From Fuscibacter oryzae (GTDB taxonomy: Bacteria; Pseudomonadota; Alphaproteobacteria; Rhodobacterales; Rhodobacteraceae), in the NCBI RefSeq assembly GCF_016765795.1, contig NZ_JAESVP010000005.1, forward strand, positions 1-64,000: a stretch of 64,000 nt of DNA, given 5' to 3'. Shown here one piece after another: positions 54,402 through 63,598 of the stretch (the stretch's first letter is position 1; each line of letters begins with the position of its first letter). A program made the position numbers and the translations under genes. The notes under the pieces were generated by a model, which was not told the DNA's origin, did not search any database, and saw only the letters and a list, made by a program, of their open reading frames with translations.

Positions 54402-54883
54402 TCTTCGGCGCGCATCATCCGGCGGATCAACCCGTCTTTCACCACATACTGGTGATACAGCGCCGCCACGACATGCAGCACCACCAGCGCAATTGCCGCC
54501 ATCTTGAACAGCTGATGCACGTCGCCCGCATCCTCAATCCCGCCGAACCATGCGGCCATGCCCGACAGGGGCAGCGCGATCATCACGGCGTAAAGCGCCC
54601 AATGCACCACCTCTCCGGCGAGCCGCTGCCAGGCCGGGCCTTCTGGAGCGGCTGGCACGCCATGCGACAGCCGCAGCGCCAACCGCCACAGCGCCGCAAT
54701 CAGGATCAGAACGCCCGGAATGATGTGAACCCAGATGCCTGACCCGGCCACGGTCGTGCCACCCTCTTCATAGGCGTCCCAAGCCTCTGACATGCTGTCA
54801 GAAAACAGGAACTGCGCGGCGAACAGGATGACCACAACCCAATGCAGGGCGATCTGGGTGGAAGAGTAACCTTTAGACGTCAT
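54398..54883 (-). CDS. cytochrome b561
   Basis: Integral membrane diheme cytochrome, 161 residues with four helices. Histidines placed to bind heme are in ALHWVVVIL, VHIIPGVLIL, VVHWALYAVM and LHVVAALYHQ. It may transfer electrons from quinol to an acceptor, or act as a quinol:superoxide oxidoreductase, as in the E. coli CybB group. The ATG at 54883 has GGAGGTTCGC upstream; an ATG 12 bases earlier would put the ribosome site inside the gene. Confidence 0.87.
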   Translation of the reverse strand: MTSKGYSSTQIALHWVVVILFAAQFLFSDSMSEAWDAYEEGGTTVAGSGIWVHIIPGVLILIAALWRLALRLSHGVPAAPEGPAWQRLAGEVVHWALYAVMIALPLSGMAAWFGGIEDAGDVHQLFKMAAIALVVLHVVAALYHQYVVKDGLIRRMMRAED

Positions 54884-54941
54884 GCGAACCTCCATGTGCT
54901 GCGCATTTCACGGGCAGCCAAACATGTTCCGTCGCGCCGCG

Positions 54942-55121
54942 CTACTCTGTCAGACGGCGCGCCACCAGATAACTGACCGGAATCGCCAGAAGAAAGCCAA
55001 CAACCGCCGCAATCATGATCGGGCGCAACGTGCCGTATCCGGTCGTCAGCGCGACAATAATCATCACGCCCATCAGCGTGGTCGAGATCATCGAAAACAG
55101 GATCATCATCAGGCGGGTCAT
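54942..55121 (-). CDS. small two-helix membrane protein
   Basis: 59 residues, two transmembrane helices (about 4-24 and 31-52) with a short loop and a basic end (VARRLTE). I know related short proteins in Rhodobacteraceae that databases label CTP synthetase, but nothing of that enzyme is present and the label is an annotation error. The start ATG has GGGAGCCGAAG upstream. It follows the mraY operon after a terminator. Confidence 0.6.
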   Translation of the reverse strand: MTRLMMILFSMISTTLMGVMIIVALTTGYGTLRPIMIAAVVGFLLAIPVSYLVARRLTE

Positions 55122-55231
55122 CTTCGGCTCCCATATCGGCGCGTTCGGGGCATTCTGCCGATGCGCGCAACGCGGCGCCTTGATCCGCATCAAACAGATA
55201 AAACATTCCGCATATGACGCCGCCAAAATGC

Positions 55232-55254
55232 AAAAGGCCGCCCGAAGGCGGCCC
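55232..55254 (-). terminator. terminator of the mraZ-mraY operon
   Basis: On the minus strand GGCCGCC / GGCGGCC with the tetraloop TTCG is followed by TTTT. It lies 20 bases past the mraY stop. Confidence 0.85.
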
Positions 55255-55273
55255 TTGTCGCACTTTGCTGACC

Positions 55274-56356
55274 TTAGCGCACTTTGAGCGTCGCCAGACC
55301 CAGCATCGCAAGGATCAGAGAGATGATCCAGAACCGGATCACAATCTGCGGTTCGGCCCAGCCCTTCTTCTCAAAATGGTGGTGAATCGGCGCCATCAGG
55401 AACACCCGCCGTCCGGTGCGCTTGAAATAGGCAACCTGAATGATGACGGACATCGCCTCGACCACGAACAGGCCGCCGACGATGGCCAGCACGATTTCAT
55501 GCTTGGTGCAGACCGCAATCGCCCCCAAGGCCCCGCCAAGCGCCAGCGATCCGGTATCGCCCATGAACACCGCCGCAGGCGGTGCATTGTACCACAGGAA
55601 CCCAAGCCCCCCGCCGATCAGGGCAGAGGTGAAGACCAGCAATTCGCCCGTTCCCGGCACGAAATGCACGCCCAGATAGGTGGAAAACGTCGCGTGGCCA
55701 ACGACATAGGCGATGATACCCAAGGTGGCCGCCGCAATGATCACCGGCATGATCGCCAGCCCGTCCAGCCCGTCGGTCAGGTTGACCGCATTGGCCGCGC
55801 CGACGATCACGATCATGCCAAAGGGCACGAAAAAGATACCCAGATTGATCAGCGCATTCTTCAGCAAGGGCAGCGCCAGTTGCCCGGTCAGCTCTGTCGG
55901 GTGGAACTGCGCGGCGGCATAGCTGGCCAGTGCCGCGATCATAAGGCCCAGCAGCATCCGCACCCGGCCCGACACGCCCTTGGTGTTCTGTTTGGTCACC
56001 TTGGCATAGTCATCGGCGAACCCGATCAGGCCGAAGGCCACGGTCACCAGCATGACGATCCAGACATAGGGATTGTCCAGCCGTGCCCAGACCAGCGTGG
56101 ACACCATCAACGCCGACAGGATCAACAGGCCGCCCATGGTGGGGGTGCCCGCCTTGACGAAATGGCTTTGCGGCCCGTCATCACGGATCGGCTGGCCCTT
56201 GCCTTGCTTGCGGCGCAAGAGGTCAATCAGCGGGCGTCCGAAGATAAAGCCAAAGATCAGCGCCGTGATAAAGGCCATGCCCGCCCGGAACGTGATATAG
56301 CGGAAGAGGTTGAAGAAATCCCCCCCCTTCGAGAACTCGGCAAGCCAGTAGAGCAT
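55274..56356 (-). CDS. mraY: phospho-N-acetylmuramoyl-pentapeptide-transferase MraY
   Basis: MraY, 360 residues, ten membrane helices. It transfers phospho-MurNAc-pentapeptide to undecaprenyl phosphate, making lipid I. Conserved acidic motifs are [16 protein letters not shown] (about 115-130) and [10 protein letters not shown] (about 190-199), with the histidine triad in [13 protein letters not shown]. It overlaps the murF stop by one base (TAATG). It is the last gene of the operon, followed by a terminator. Confidence 0.97.
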   Translation of the reverse strand: MLYWLAEFSKGGDFFNLFRYITFRAGMAFITALIFGFIFGRPLIDLLRRKQGKGQPIRDDGPQSHFVKAGTPTMGGLLILSALMVSTLVWARLDNPYVWIVMLVTVAFGLIGFADDYAKVTKQNTKGVSGRVRMLLGLMIAALASYAAAQFHPTELTGQLALPLLKNALINLGIFFVPFGMIVIVGAANAVNLTDGLDGLAIMPVIIAAATLGIIAYVVGHATFSTYLGVHFVPGTGELLVFTSALIGGGLGFLWYNAPPAAVFMGDTGSLALGGALGAIAVCTKHEIVLAIVGGLFVVEAMSVIIQVAYFKRTGRRVFLMAPIHHHFEKKGWAEPQIVIRFWIISLILAMLGLATLKVR

Positions 56357-57792
56357 TACGCCTCTCCTTTTACGAGGGTCGCCTGTTGCCCCAATTTGCG
56401 CAGCGCGTCAACGACAAGGCTGACCTTGATCCCCTTTGACCCTTTTACAAGGATCACATCGCCGGGATCGATCAGGCTGCGGGAATGGCTGGCAAGGTCG
56501 GTGGCCTTTTCAACCCACTGGCCGCGCTGGCTGCGTGGCAGGGCGGCGTGAAGCGCCTTCATCCGAGGGCCAACACAGTGGATCACGTCGATCTGGTCAA
56601 GGCCGGGGTGGCGGGCGATGGCAAGGTGCAACGCCGCCTCGGTCAGGCCAAGTTCCAGCATGTCGCCCAGAACGGCGATGCGGCGGCCCTTGGCCTTGGC
56701 GCCCACGCCGTCCTGCGGGGTGGCCGCGATCAGCACATCAAGGCTGGCCGCGACCGAAGCGGGGTTGGCGTTGAACGCATCGTCGATCAGGTCAAAGGCG
56801 GTTTCTTCAACCACATCCAGAATGATGTGTTCGCGCGCGCCGCGCCCGGCGGGGGGCGACCAGCGGCCAAGGTCGGTCGCGGCCAGCACCGGGTCCAGCC
56901 CCAGCGCCTCTGCCGCCGCCAGAACGGCAAGGCCGTTGACCGCAAAATGGCGGCCGGGCGACATCACCTTGAACAGCATCGGCTGACCCGCATGGCTGAC
57001 CTGCACCACGGTGGCCGTGTCGCACAGCTTGGTGGCGGTCAGGTGCCAGTCGGCCCCGTCCGCCGCGCCAAAGGTGACCATATGCGCGGCCTGCGCGGCC
57101 CCTGCGCGAAGGGTGGGCGTCACCGACAGATCGGCGGGCAGAATTGCGGTGCCGCCCGGCTCCAGTCCCAGAAAGATTGCGGCCTTTTCGCGGGCGATGG
57201 CCTCAAGGCTGTCGAACGCCTCCAGATGCGCGGGGGCGACGGTGGTGATCAGTGCCACATGGGGCCGCGCCATGCGGGCCAGAGGCGCGATTTCGCCGGG
57301 GTGGTTCATGCCGATCTCGATCACGGCAAAATCTACATCCTCCGGCATCCGCGCCAGCGTCAGCGGCACACCCCAATGGTTGTTATAGCTGGCTTCGGCG
57401 GCGTGAACGCTGCCCTGCCCGGCCAGCGTGACGCGCAGCATTTCCTTGGTCGAGGTTTTGCCGACAGAGCCGGTCACCCCCACCACCTTGGCCCGCGTCC
57501 GCGCCCGCCCCGCAGCCCCCAGATCGGCCAGACCTTGCAGGACATCGGGCACGATCAGCAGCGGCGCATCGGGCGAAACCCCGTCGGGAATATGGGAAAC
57601 CAACGCGGCGGCAGCCCCCTTGGCCAGCGCCTGCGCCACAAACTCATGCCCGTCGCGCACATCTTTCAGCGCCACGAACAGGTCGCCCGGTTGCAGGGTG
57701 CGGGTGTCGATCGACACGCCCGTGGCGGCCCAAGGCGCGGTTGCCCGCCCGCCCGTTGCCTCTGCCGCCTTTGCACTGGTCCACAATGCCAT
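56356..57792 (-). CDS. murF: UDP-MurNAc-tripeptide--D-Ala-D-Ala ligase MurF
   Basis: MurF, 478 residues. It adds D-Ala-D-Ala to the UDP-MurNAc-tripeptide. The ATP loop is [17 protein letters not shown] (about 107-123), then [12 protein letters not shown] and the C-terminal [18 protein letters not shown] motif of Mur ligases. It overlaps murE by one base (TGATG) and mraY by one base. It is cytoplasmic. Confidence 0.97.
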   Translation of the reverse strand: MALWTSAKAAEATGGRATAPWAATGVSIDTRTLQPGDLFVALKDVRDGHEFVAQALAKGAAAALVSHIPDGVSPDAPLLIVPDVLQGLADLGAAGRARTRAKVVGVTGSVGKTSTKEMLRVTLAGQGSVHAAEASYNNHWGVPLTLARMPEDVDFAVIEIGMNHPGEIAPLARMARPHVALITTVAPAHLEAFDSLEAIAREKAAIFLGLEPGGTAILPADLSVTPTLRAGAAQAAHMVTFGAADGADWHLTATKLCDTATVVQVSHAGQPMLFKVMSPGRHFAVNGLAVLAAAEALGLDPVLAATDLGRWSPPAGRGAREHIILDVVEETAFDLIDDAFNANPASVAASLDVLIAATPQDGVGAKAKGRRIAVLGDMLELGLTEAALHLAIARHPGLDQIDVIHCVGPRMKALHAALPRSQRGQWVEKATDLASHSRSLIDPGDVILVKGSKGIKVSLVVDALRKLGQQATLVKGEA

Positions 57793-59267
57793 CAGATCAC
57801 CCCATCCAGCGCCGCCACGGCGATACTGGCCTGTTCCACATCATCAAAGGGGAAAACATCGCCCTTGATCACCTGCCCCGTCTCGTGCCCCTTGCCCGCA
57901 ATCAGCAGGGCATCGCCCGGCCCAAGCGCATCAACGCCGCGCAAGATCGCCTCGGCCCGGTCGCCCACCTCGTTCGCGTCTGGGCAAGCGGCCATGATCG
58001 CGGCGCGGATGGTGGCGGGGTCTTCGCTGCGGGGGTTGTCGTCGGTGACGTACAGCACATCGGCATTGGCCTTGGCCGCAGCGCCCATCAGGGGCCGCTT
58101 GGTCGTGTCACGGTCGCCGCCCGCGCCGAAGACAATGACGATCCGCCCCAGAACATGCGGGCGCAGCGCGCGCAGCGCCGTTTCAATCGCATCGGGCGTA
58201 TGGGCGTAATCGACATAAACCGCAGCGCCGTTCTGCCGGGTTGCAGCAAGCTGCATCCGCCCCCGCACGCCCGAAAGCTGTGGCAAGGCGCGGAACACAT
58301 CGCCCGCCGCCTGCCCCGCGCCAATCGCCATACAGGCCGCAACGGCCACGTTTTCTGCCTGAAAGCCGCCGATCAGGTTCAGGCGGACCTGATGGTCCTG
58401 CCCGTTCCACGAAAAGCGTAAATCCTGCCCGGTGGCGTCAAAGCGTTGGCCCAAAATGCGAAAATCGGCATCGGCCCCCTTGCCGACCGAGATCGTCGCC
58501 AGCCCGCGCCCCTGCGCCAGTGCCAGCATCTCGGGCCCCTTGGCCCCTTCGACATTCACCACCGCCACGCCTTCGGGCGGCAAAAGGCGGCTGAACAGTT
58601 CGGCCTTGGCGTCAAAATAGGCCTGCATCGTGCCGTGATAGTCGAGGTGGTCTTGCGTCAGATTGGTGAACCCCGCCGCCTTCAACCGCACCCCGTCCAG
58701 CCGCCGCTGGGTCAGGCCGTGAGAGGATGCTTCCATCGCCGCATGGGTCACACCCGCCGCTGCCGCCTCGGCCAGAACGCGTTGCAAGGTGATCGGGTCG
58801 GGGGTGGTATGAGAGCTTGGGGCCTCCCACGCGCCCTCGATGCCCGTGGTGCCGATGTTGATCGCGGCATGGCCAAGGGCCATCCAGATCTGGCGGGTAA
58901 AGGTGGCGACACTGGTTTTGCCGTTGGTGCCGGTGACGGCAACCATGGTTTCGGGCTGCGCGCCGAACCACAGGGCCGCCGCCTGCGCCAAGGCGGCCCG
59001 CGCATCCTGCACCACGACCAACGCCACGGGCGACAGAACCAGCGCCTCGGCCGCGATCACCGCGCCTGCTGGATCGGTCAGCACCGCAACCGCCCCTTGG
59101 GCCAGCGCCTTGGCGATGAACTCGGCGCCATGCACCTTGACCCCGGGCAGGGCGGCAAACAGCATTCCCTCGCGCACGCCGCGGCTGTCCACCGTCAGGC
59201 CGGTCACGAAGGCATCCGCCCCGCCCCGCGCCGTCAGCCCCAGTTCACCCAGTGTCTTGCCCGCCAT
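57792..59267 (-). CDS. murE: UDP-MurNAc-tripeptide synthetase MurE (meso-DAP type)
   Basis: MurE, 491 residues. It adds the third amino acid to UDP-MurNAc-L-Ala-D-Glu. The ATP loop is VTGTNGKTSVATFTR (about 110-124). The motif YVTDDNPRSEDP (about 405-416) contains DNPR, the signature for meso-diaminopimelate rather than lysine. It lies 30 bases after ftsI and is coupled to murF. Confidence 0.97.
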   Translation of the reverse strand: MAGKTLGELGLTARGGADAFVTGLTVDSRGVREGMLFAALPGVKVHGAEFIAKALAQGAVAVLTDPAGAVIAAEALVLSPVALVVVQDARAALAQAAALWFGAQPETMVAVTGTNGKTSVATFTRQIWMALGHAAINIGTTGIEGAWEAPSSHTTPDPITLQRVLAEAAAAGVTHAAMEASSHGLTQRRLDGVRLKAAGFTNLTQDHLDYHGTMQAYFDAKAELFSRLLPPEGVAVVNVEGAKGPEMLALAQGRGLATISVGKGADADFRILGQRFDATGQDLRFSWNGQDHQVRLNLIGGFQAENVAVAACMAIGAGQAAGDVFRALPQLSGVRGRMQLAATRQNGAAVYVDYAHTPDAIETALRALRPHVLGRIVIVFGAGGDRDTTKRPLMGAAAKANADVLYVTDDNPRSEDPATIRAAIMAACPDANEVGDRAEAILRGVDALGPGDALLIAGKGHETGQVIKGDVFPFDDVEQASIAVAALDGVI

Positions 59268-59297
59268 ATCCTGCCTGCTTCGGCCCGAACGGCCGAC

Positions 59298-61097
59298 CTA
59301 GTTCGTGTTGGAGACGGCTGTTACCCCATCCAGTGTGACAGCTTCAACCTGCGGCTTGAGGCCCAGCAGCGGAGCCGTGCGGCGGATCACCTCTGCCGCG
59401 ACGGGAACCGCCGTCCACCCCGCAGTGCGGCGCGGCTTTGGCCCGGTGTTCTCGGACGGCTCATCCAGCGTGACGGTCAGCACATAACGCGGGTTGCTGG
59501 CCGGAAAGACCGAGGCAAAGGTGTTCACCACCTTGTCGTCATAATAGCCGCCCATGGGTTTGGGCTTTTCCGCCGTGCCGGTCTTGCCTGCCACCTCATA
59601 GCCCGGCACGTTGCCAAGGCTGGCGGTGCCCTCGGTCACCACGCGGCGCAGCATCTTGACTGCCTCATGCGCGGTCGCCTCGGACAGGATGCGCACCCCC
59701 TCCATCGGTGTATCGCGTTTCAGCAGCGTCGGCGTCACCTTGATCCCGCCATTTGCAATACTGGCATAGGCCGTGGCCAGCGCCAGCGGGCTGGCGGCAA
59801 TGCCGTGGCCATAGCTGACGGTGATCGTGGTGATGTCGGGCCAGCGCTTGGGCACGATGGGCTTGGCCGACGGCCCCTCGACCAGTTCGACCGGAACCGG
59901 CTGGAACAGACCCAGCGATTTCAGGAACGCCTGCTGCCGTTCGCCGCCGATCATCAACGCGATATGCGCCGTGCCGACGTTCGACGATTTGGCGATGACA
60001 TCGGAAACCGACAGCAACGGCCCATAGTTGTGGTTTTCAAACTCTTTGATCTTGAACTTGCCCCAGACCATCGGCGCGTCGGCATCAACCAGCGTATCGG
60101 GGCGCACCAACCCCAATTCCATTGCCTGAGAGGCCGCAAAGATCTTGAAGGCCGAACCCAGTTCATACACCCCCTGCACCGCGCGGTTGAACAGCGGGTT
60201 GTCGCCCGGCTCTGCCCCTTTGGGCAGCACGGGGTTGGGGCGGTTGTTGGGGTCAAAATCTGGCAGCGAGGCCATGGCGATGATCTCGCCGGTGCGCACA
60301 TCCATCAGAACGGCAGCGGCACCTTTGGCGTTCATCATCGTCATGCCGGTGGCCAGAACCTCTTCAATCGTGGCCTGAACGGTCAGATCCAGCGACAGCG
60401 TCAGGGGTGTGCCCGCCATGTTGGGGTCACGCAGCCGCGCATCCATTGCTTTTTCAAGGCCTGCGGTGCCCACCACCTCGGCCGAAGCAACACCTTCGGC
60501 CCCGAAACTCGCTCCGCCCAGCACATGCGAGGCAAGGTTGCCGTTGGGATAAAGCCGCATCTCGCGTGGGCCGAACAACAGGCCTGGATCGCCGATTTCA
60601 TGCACGGCCTGCATCTGTTCAGGCGACATCACCTTGCGGACCCACATGAATTTGCGCCCGTCGGTCATGCGTTTCAGCAACTGGTCAGCATTCAGATCGG
60701 GGAAAATCTTGGCCAGTTCCACCGCGACATGTTCGGGGTCGATCAGATCCTTGGTCTGCACATACAGCGCATGGGTCAGCATGTTGGTCGCCAGAATGCG
60801 GCCATTGCGGTCCACGATGTCGGCGCGGCTGGCGGTGATTTCTTCGGCGCTTGAGGCTGTGCGCGGCTCGATCGGCTCTGACGCGGCCAGCGTGCCCATC
60901 CGCGCGCCGATCACGGTATAGGCGGAAAAGAAGCACAGCGCGAGGATCAGCAGGCGCATCTGCGCCCGCGCGCGGGTTTTGTCGCGCATTTCCTCATGCC
61001 GAAGGCGCAGGTTTTCACGCTCGATCACATCGGGGTTCTGGCCTTGGTCGCGGGCCTTCAGAATGCGGGCAAGCGGGCGCAGGGGGGTGCGGATCAT
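59298..61097 (-). CDS. ftsI: septal peptidoglycan transpeptidase FtsI (PBP3)
   Basis: Class B penicillin-binding protein, 599 residues. After a basic cytoplasmic N-terminus comes one membrane helix (about 47-68), then the pedestal domain and the transpeptidase domain: active-site SxxK in LGSAFKIF (about 300), SxN in KSSNVGT (about 358) and KTG in VAGKTGTAEKP (about 513). It crosslinks septal peptidoglycan in the divisome with FtsL and FtsW. Its start overlaps the ftsL stop by four bases. Confidence 0.96.
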   Translation of the reverse strand: MIRTPLRPLARILKARDQGQNPDVIERENLRLRHEEMRDKTRARAQMRLLILALCFFSAYTVIGARMGTLAASEPIEPRTASSAEEITASRADIVDRNGRILATNMLTHALYVQTKDLIDPEHVAVELAKIFPDLNADQLLKRMTDGRKFMWVRKVMSPEQMQAVHEIGDPGLLFGPREMRLYPNGNLASHVLGGASFGAEGVASAEVVGTAGLEKAMDARLRDPNMAGTPLTLSLDLTVQATIEEVLATGMTMMNAKGAAAVLMDVRTGEIIAMASLPDFDPNNRPNPVLPKGAEPGDNPLFNRAVQGVYELGSAFKIFAASQAMELGLVRPDTLVDADAPMVWGKFKIKEFENHNYGPLLSVSDVIAKSSNVGTAHIALMIGGERQQAFLKSLGLFQPVPVELVEGPSAKPIVPKRWPDITTITVSYGHGIAASPLALATAYASIANGGIKVTPTLLKRDTPMEGVRILSEATAHEAVKMLRRVVTEGTASLGNVPGYEVAGKTGTAEKPKPMGGYYDDKVVNTFASVFPASNPRYVLTVTLDEPSENTGPKPRRTAGWTAVPVAAEVIRRTAPLLGLKPQVEAVTLDGVTAVSNTN

Positions 61098-61495
61098 GGC
61101 GTTTGCCCCTTGGCATTGCTAGCAAGCTCGCCGCTGATGGCCACCGGCGCGTCGATGCCCAGCTCATCCGGCGACACCGCTTCGGGCGCTGCCTGCAACA
61201 CGGCGGGCGGCGGCGGATAGGCGATTTCGGTCGGCGTGCCGAATTGGGCCGGTTCCATCGGCAACAGCTCAAGCTTGTCAAAATTCGCCACCACCAGCGC
61301 GCGCAGCCGGTCTGGCCGGTTCTGATAGGCCCATTCAGCGCGCTGGATCGTCAGGCTTTCGCGCAGGTTGGCGATCTGGTCTTGCACCGCCGCCATTTCC
61401 TTCAGCGTGGACTGGGTTTCGTAGTTTTCGCGGTAAGCCCAGAAGCCCAACGCCATGACGGCAAGAAACGACAGGATGTAAACCAACGGGCGCAT
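61094..61495 (-). CDS. ftsL: cell division protein FtsL
   Basis: FtsL-like bitopic protein, 133 residues: short N-terminus, one membrane helix (about 3-22, PLVYILSFLAVMALGFWAY), then a coiled-coil stretch (about 25-55) of the type ENYETQSTLKEMAAVQDQIA. The remaining C-terminal part is proline-rich and probably disordered. It links the divisome proteins and supports FtsI. Assignment relies on topology and position between rsmH and ftsI, since FtsL is poorly conserved. It starts one base after the rsmH stop (TGACATG). Confidence 0.88.
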   Translation of the reverse strand: MRPLVYILSFLAVMALGFWAYRENYETQSTLKEMAAVQDQIANLRESLTIQRAEWAYQNRPDRLRALVVANFDKLELLPMEPAQFGTPTEIAYPPPPAVLQAAPEAVSPDELGIDAPVAISGELASNAKGQTP

Positions 61496-61496
61496 G

Positions 61497-62477
61497 TCAG
61501 CGGCGTCCTTTCTTGCGGAATTGCGGCACGCCCAAAGCGTCGGGCGCGATGGCCTTGGCCGGGGCGTCGGTGCGGCGCCCCACCCGCAGCTTGGCCGAGC
61601 GTGACCGCGGATTGGCGGCCAGCTCTTCGTCATCGGGCCCAACGGCGCGGCGGGTGATCATTTCAAACCGGGCGGTGGTGGTTTCACGGGCGGGGGCATA
61701 GCGATTGGCATTTGCCTCAGCACCCGAGGCAAGCTGGAAGAACCGTTTCACGATGCGGTCCTCCAGGCTGTGGAACGTCACCACGGCCAGTTTACCGCCG
61801 GGTTTCAGCGCCCGTTCGGCAGCGGCCAACCCTTCGGCCAGTTCGGTGAATTCGGTGTTCACGGCGATGCGGATCGCCTGAAACGTGCGGGTGGCGGGAT
61901 GGCTTTGGCCGGGCTTGGGGCGCGGCAGACAGCGCGCCACCACCTCGGCCAATTGCAGCGTGGTTTCAAACGGTCGCGCCTCGCGCGCCTGCACAATCGC
62001 GCGCGCGATGCGGCGCGAGGCGTGGTCTTCGCCGTAAAGATAGATGATGTCTGCCAACTCGGCCTCTTCGACCGTGTTCACCAGATCGGCGGCGCTGTCG
62101 CCTTGCTGGCTCATCCGCATGTCCAACGGGCCGTCCTTCATGAAGGAAAAGCCGCGCTCTGCCAGATCAAGCTGCATCGAGGAGACGCCCAGATCCAGCA
62201 CAACCCCGTCCAAGGGTTCGCCCGCATGGGCATCAAGCTGCGAAAACGTGCCCGGAACCAGCCGCAGCCGGTCGCCATATTCGCCCACCCAAGGGGCCGC
62301 CATCTGAAACGCCAGCGGGTCGCGATCAACCCCGATCACGGTATCGGCACCAGCCGCCAGCAGCCCACGCGCATAGCCGCCCGCGCCAAAGGTGCCGTCC
62401 AGCCAGACGCCCGTAACCGGGGCAACGGCAGCAAGAAGAGGGTTCAGCAGAACGGGAATATGCGGGGTCTCGGCCAT
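61497..62477 (-). CDS. rsmH: 16S rRNA (cytosine-N4)-methyltransferase RsmH (MraW)
   Basis: RsmH, 326 residues. It methylates N4 of C1402 in 16S rRNA. The opening [16 protein letters not shown], the SAM motif [17 protein letters not shown] (about 28-44) and the later [14 protein letters not shown] and [11 protein letters not shown] blocks are diagnostic. It lies three bases after mraZ and is co-transcribed with it. Confidence 0.96.
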   Translation of the reverse strand: MAETPHIPVLLNPLLAAVAPVTGVWLDGTFGAGGYARGLLAAGADTVIGVDRDPLAFQMAAPWVGEYGDRLRLVPGTFSQLDAHAGEPLDGVVLDLGVSSMQLDLAERGFSFMKDGPLDMRMSQQGDSAADLVNTVEEAELADIIYLYGEDHASRRIARAIVQAREARPFETTLQLAEVVARCLPRPKPGQSHPATRTFQAIRIAVNTEFTELAEGLAAAERALKPGGKLAVVTFHSLEDRIVKRFFQLASGAEANANRYAPARETTTARFEMITRRAVGPDDEELAANPRSRSAKLRVGRRTDAPAKAIAPDALGVPQFRKKGRR

Positions 62478-62480
62478 ACC

Positions 62481-62993
62481 TCAGCCCCCCCGGTGCGCCC
62501 TGCCGACCAGCGCGAGGGGATCGACATCCTCGTCGTCGTCCTCTTCGGCCATCTCTGCGTCATAGACTTCGCGACGATAAAGCTTGAAGCGGTTGGTGAA
62601 CCCGGCGAATGCCGCCTCGGCCCCCGTGGACAGGTCATCGCCCAGAAAACCCATCTTCTCGCGCACCTTAGGCGGCAGGACGATGCGGCCCTCGGGGTCA
62701 ATCTCGACCATGACGGACCGGCTGATCAGATCGCGCTCGGCCCGATCCCGCGCAGGCGAACCCAGTTCCATCGCCTCGATCTGTTCGGCAAGACGATCGG
62801 CACCGGCTTTGGAGTAACACTCGACAAAGCTGCGCTTTTTTCCGCCGTAAACCATATAGATGCGCGGGCGGGGGAATTCGGGGGAAGACGGGTCTTCGCT
62901 TTCCAGAATGCGCCGGAAGGCCGCCGGGATCGAGACCCGCGCCTTGCCGTCTACCCGCTGGTAGAACTCGCCTCTGAACGCCTCTGACGCCAT
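62481..62993 (-). CDS. mraZ: transcriptional regulator / division protein MraZ
   Basis: MraZ, 170 residues, with two AbrB-like swapped-hairpin DNA-binding halves: FRGEFYQRVDGKARVSIPAA (about 6-25) and SVMVEIDPEGRIVLPPKVRE (about 92-111). It forms an oligomeric ring that binds direct repeats upstream of its own operon and represses the dcw genes. The acidic tail (EEDDDEDVD) is typical for alphaproteobacteria. It is the first gene of the operon; the leader to the repeat array is about 270 bases. Confidence 0.95.
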   Translation of the reverse strand: MASEAFRGEFYQRVDGKARVSIPAAFRRILESEDPSSPEFPRPRIYMVYGGKKRSFVECYSKAGADRLAEQIEAMELGSPARDRAERDLISRSVMVEIDPEGRIVLPPKVREKMGFLGDDLSTGAEAAFAGFTNRFKLYRREVYDAEMAEEDDDEDVDPLALVGRAHRGG

Positions 62994-63262
62994 GGTCTTC
63001 GGCCTGCCCTTCTGTCCCGTTTGCCCGGTATTCCGGGTCTTTAAATAGAAAGGCGGGCCGAGCTGCTGCCACTGCTCGACCCGCCGTCTGTCCCATCGCT
63101 GGGCGTCCAGCTGCGCATGCCACCTGGGGGAGATGTCTGCTCGCTTGCGCGCCGGATCTCTTTTCGTCGGATGAAATCGGTTGCCTGTATGAAGCCTTGG
63201 TATTCGCCGTTCGGGGTCTTGTAGCCGCCCCTGCTTTCCGTACCCGTCTCATCTTCCGTAAG
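62994..63262 (-). other. mraZ leader with an open frame lacking a normal start
   Basis: This is the proximal part of the 605-base gap 62994-63598. In one minus-strand frame an open stretch runs from 63262 to the TAA at 63041-63043 (74 codons including the stop) with reasonably coding-like composition (GGYKTPNGEYQGF, then RRKEIRRASEQ), but no ATG, GTG or TTG until two-thirds through. It may be a degraded gene or chance. The terminator-like hairpin overlaps its end. Confidence 0.3.
63043..63085 (-). terminator. terminator-like hairpin in the mraZ leader
   Basis: On the minus strand GGCGGGTCGAGC pairs with GCTCGGCCCGCC (12 bp with one G-U) around a 10-base loop, followed by TTTCTATTT. It lies about 50 bases before the mraZ start, so it could stop or attenuate transcription coming from upstream. 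Confidence 0.55.
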
Positions 63263-63265
63263 TTA

Positions 63266-63309
63266 GGGATGCCATGGGATTTCATGGGAAGCAATGGAAA
63301 TTTTTGGGG
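63266..63309. promoter_or_regulatory. 10-bp phased GGGA repeat array (putative MraZ boxes)
   Basis: GGGA occurs at 63266, 63276 and 63286, then GGAA at 63296 and GGGG at 63306: five units at exactly 10-bp steps, with ATGGGA as the best unit. MraZ of E. coli binds TGGGN repeats spaced by five bases, i.e. also a 10-bp period. The TGGGA units read on the strand opposite to mraZ. Confidence 0.55.
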
Positions 63310-63532
63310 ACAGGTCTCAAGATTTTGCCTGCGCTGCGGGGTTGAAACAGCATCTTGTGGGTCAGCGCTGTGATTGGCTTCAATCACTAGGCGCTCACGC
63401 TGCGGTTACCGCTAGATATAGACACAACTCTCGCCACCCGGGGCATCCCAGAAATTCCCGTGAACTTTCTGCAATTGCGATGCTGGCACCACAAAACCCA
63501 ACTGCACCTGACAAAAAATACACCGGGAATCG

Positions 63533-63560
63533 AAAAAGCCAGGGCAGATGCCCCGGCTTT
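63533..63560 (-). terminator. terminator after tdh
   Basis: On the minus strand AAAGCCGGGGCA and TGCCCTGGCTTTTT form a stem with one mismatch and a short loop, ending in a T-run. It lies 39 bases past the tdh stop. The reverse reading is also terminator-like. Confidence 0.65.
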
Positions 63561-63598
63561 CCCATGATTTCCCACCAGATTGATTCGGCGTGTGGCGG

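Noticed and set aside
54942-55121. CTP synthetase
   Set aside because: The 59-residue protein consists of two membrane helices and has none of the motifs of PyrG; the label is a database error I know for this family.
63041-63598. RNase P RNA or tmRNA upstream of mraZ
   Set aside because: I looked for the conserved RNase P core (GAGGAAAGUCC) and a tmRNA tag or acceptor arm on both strands and found neither.
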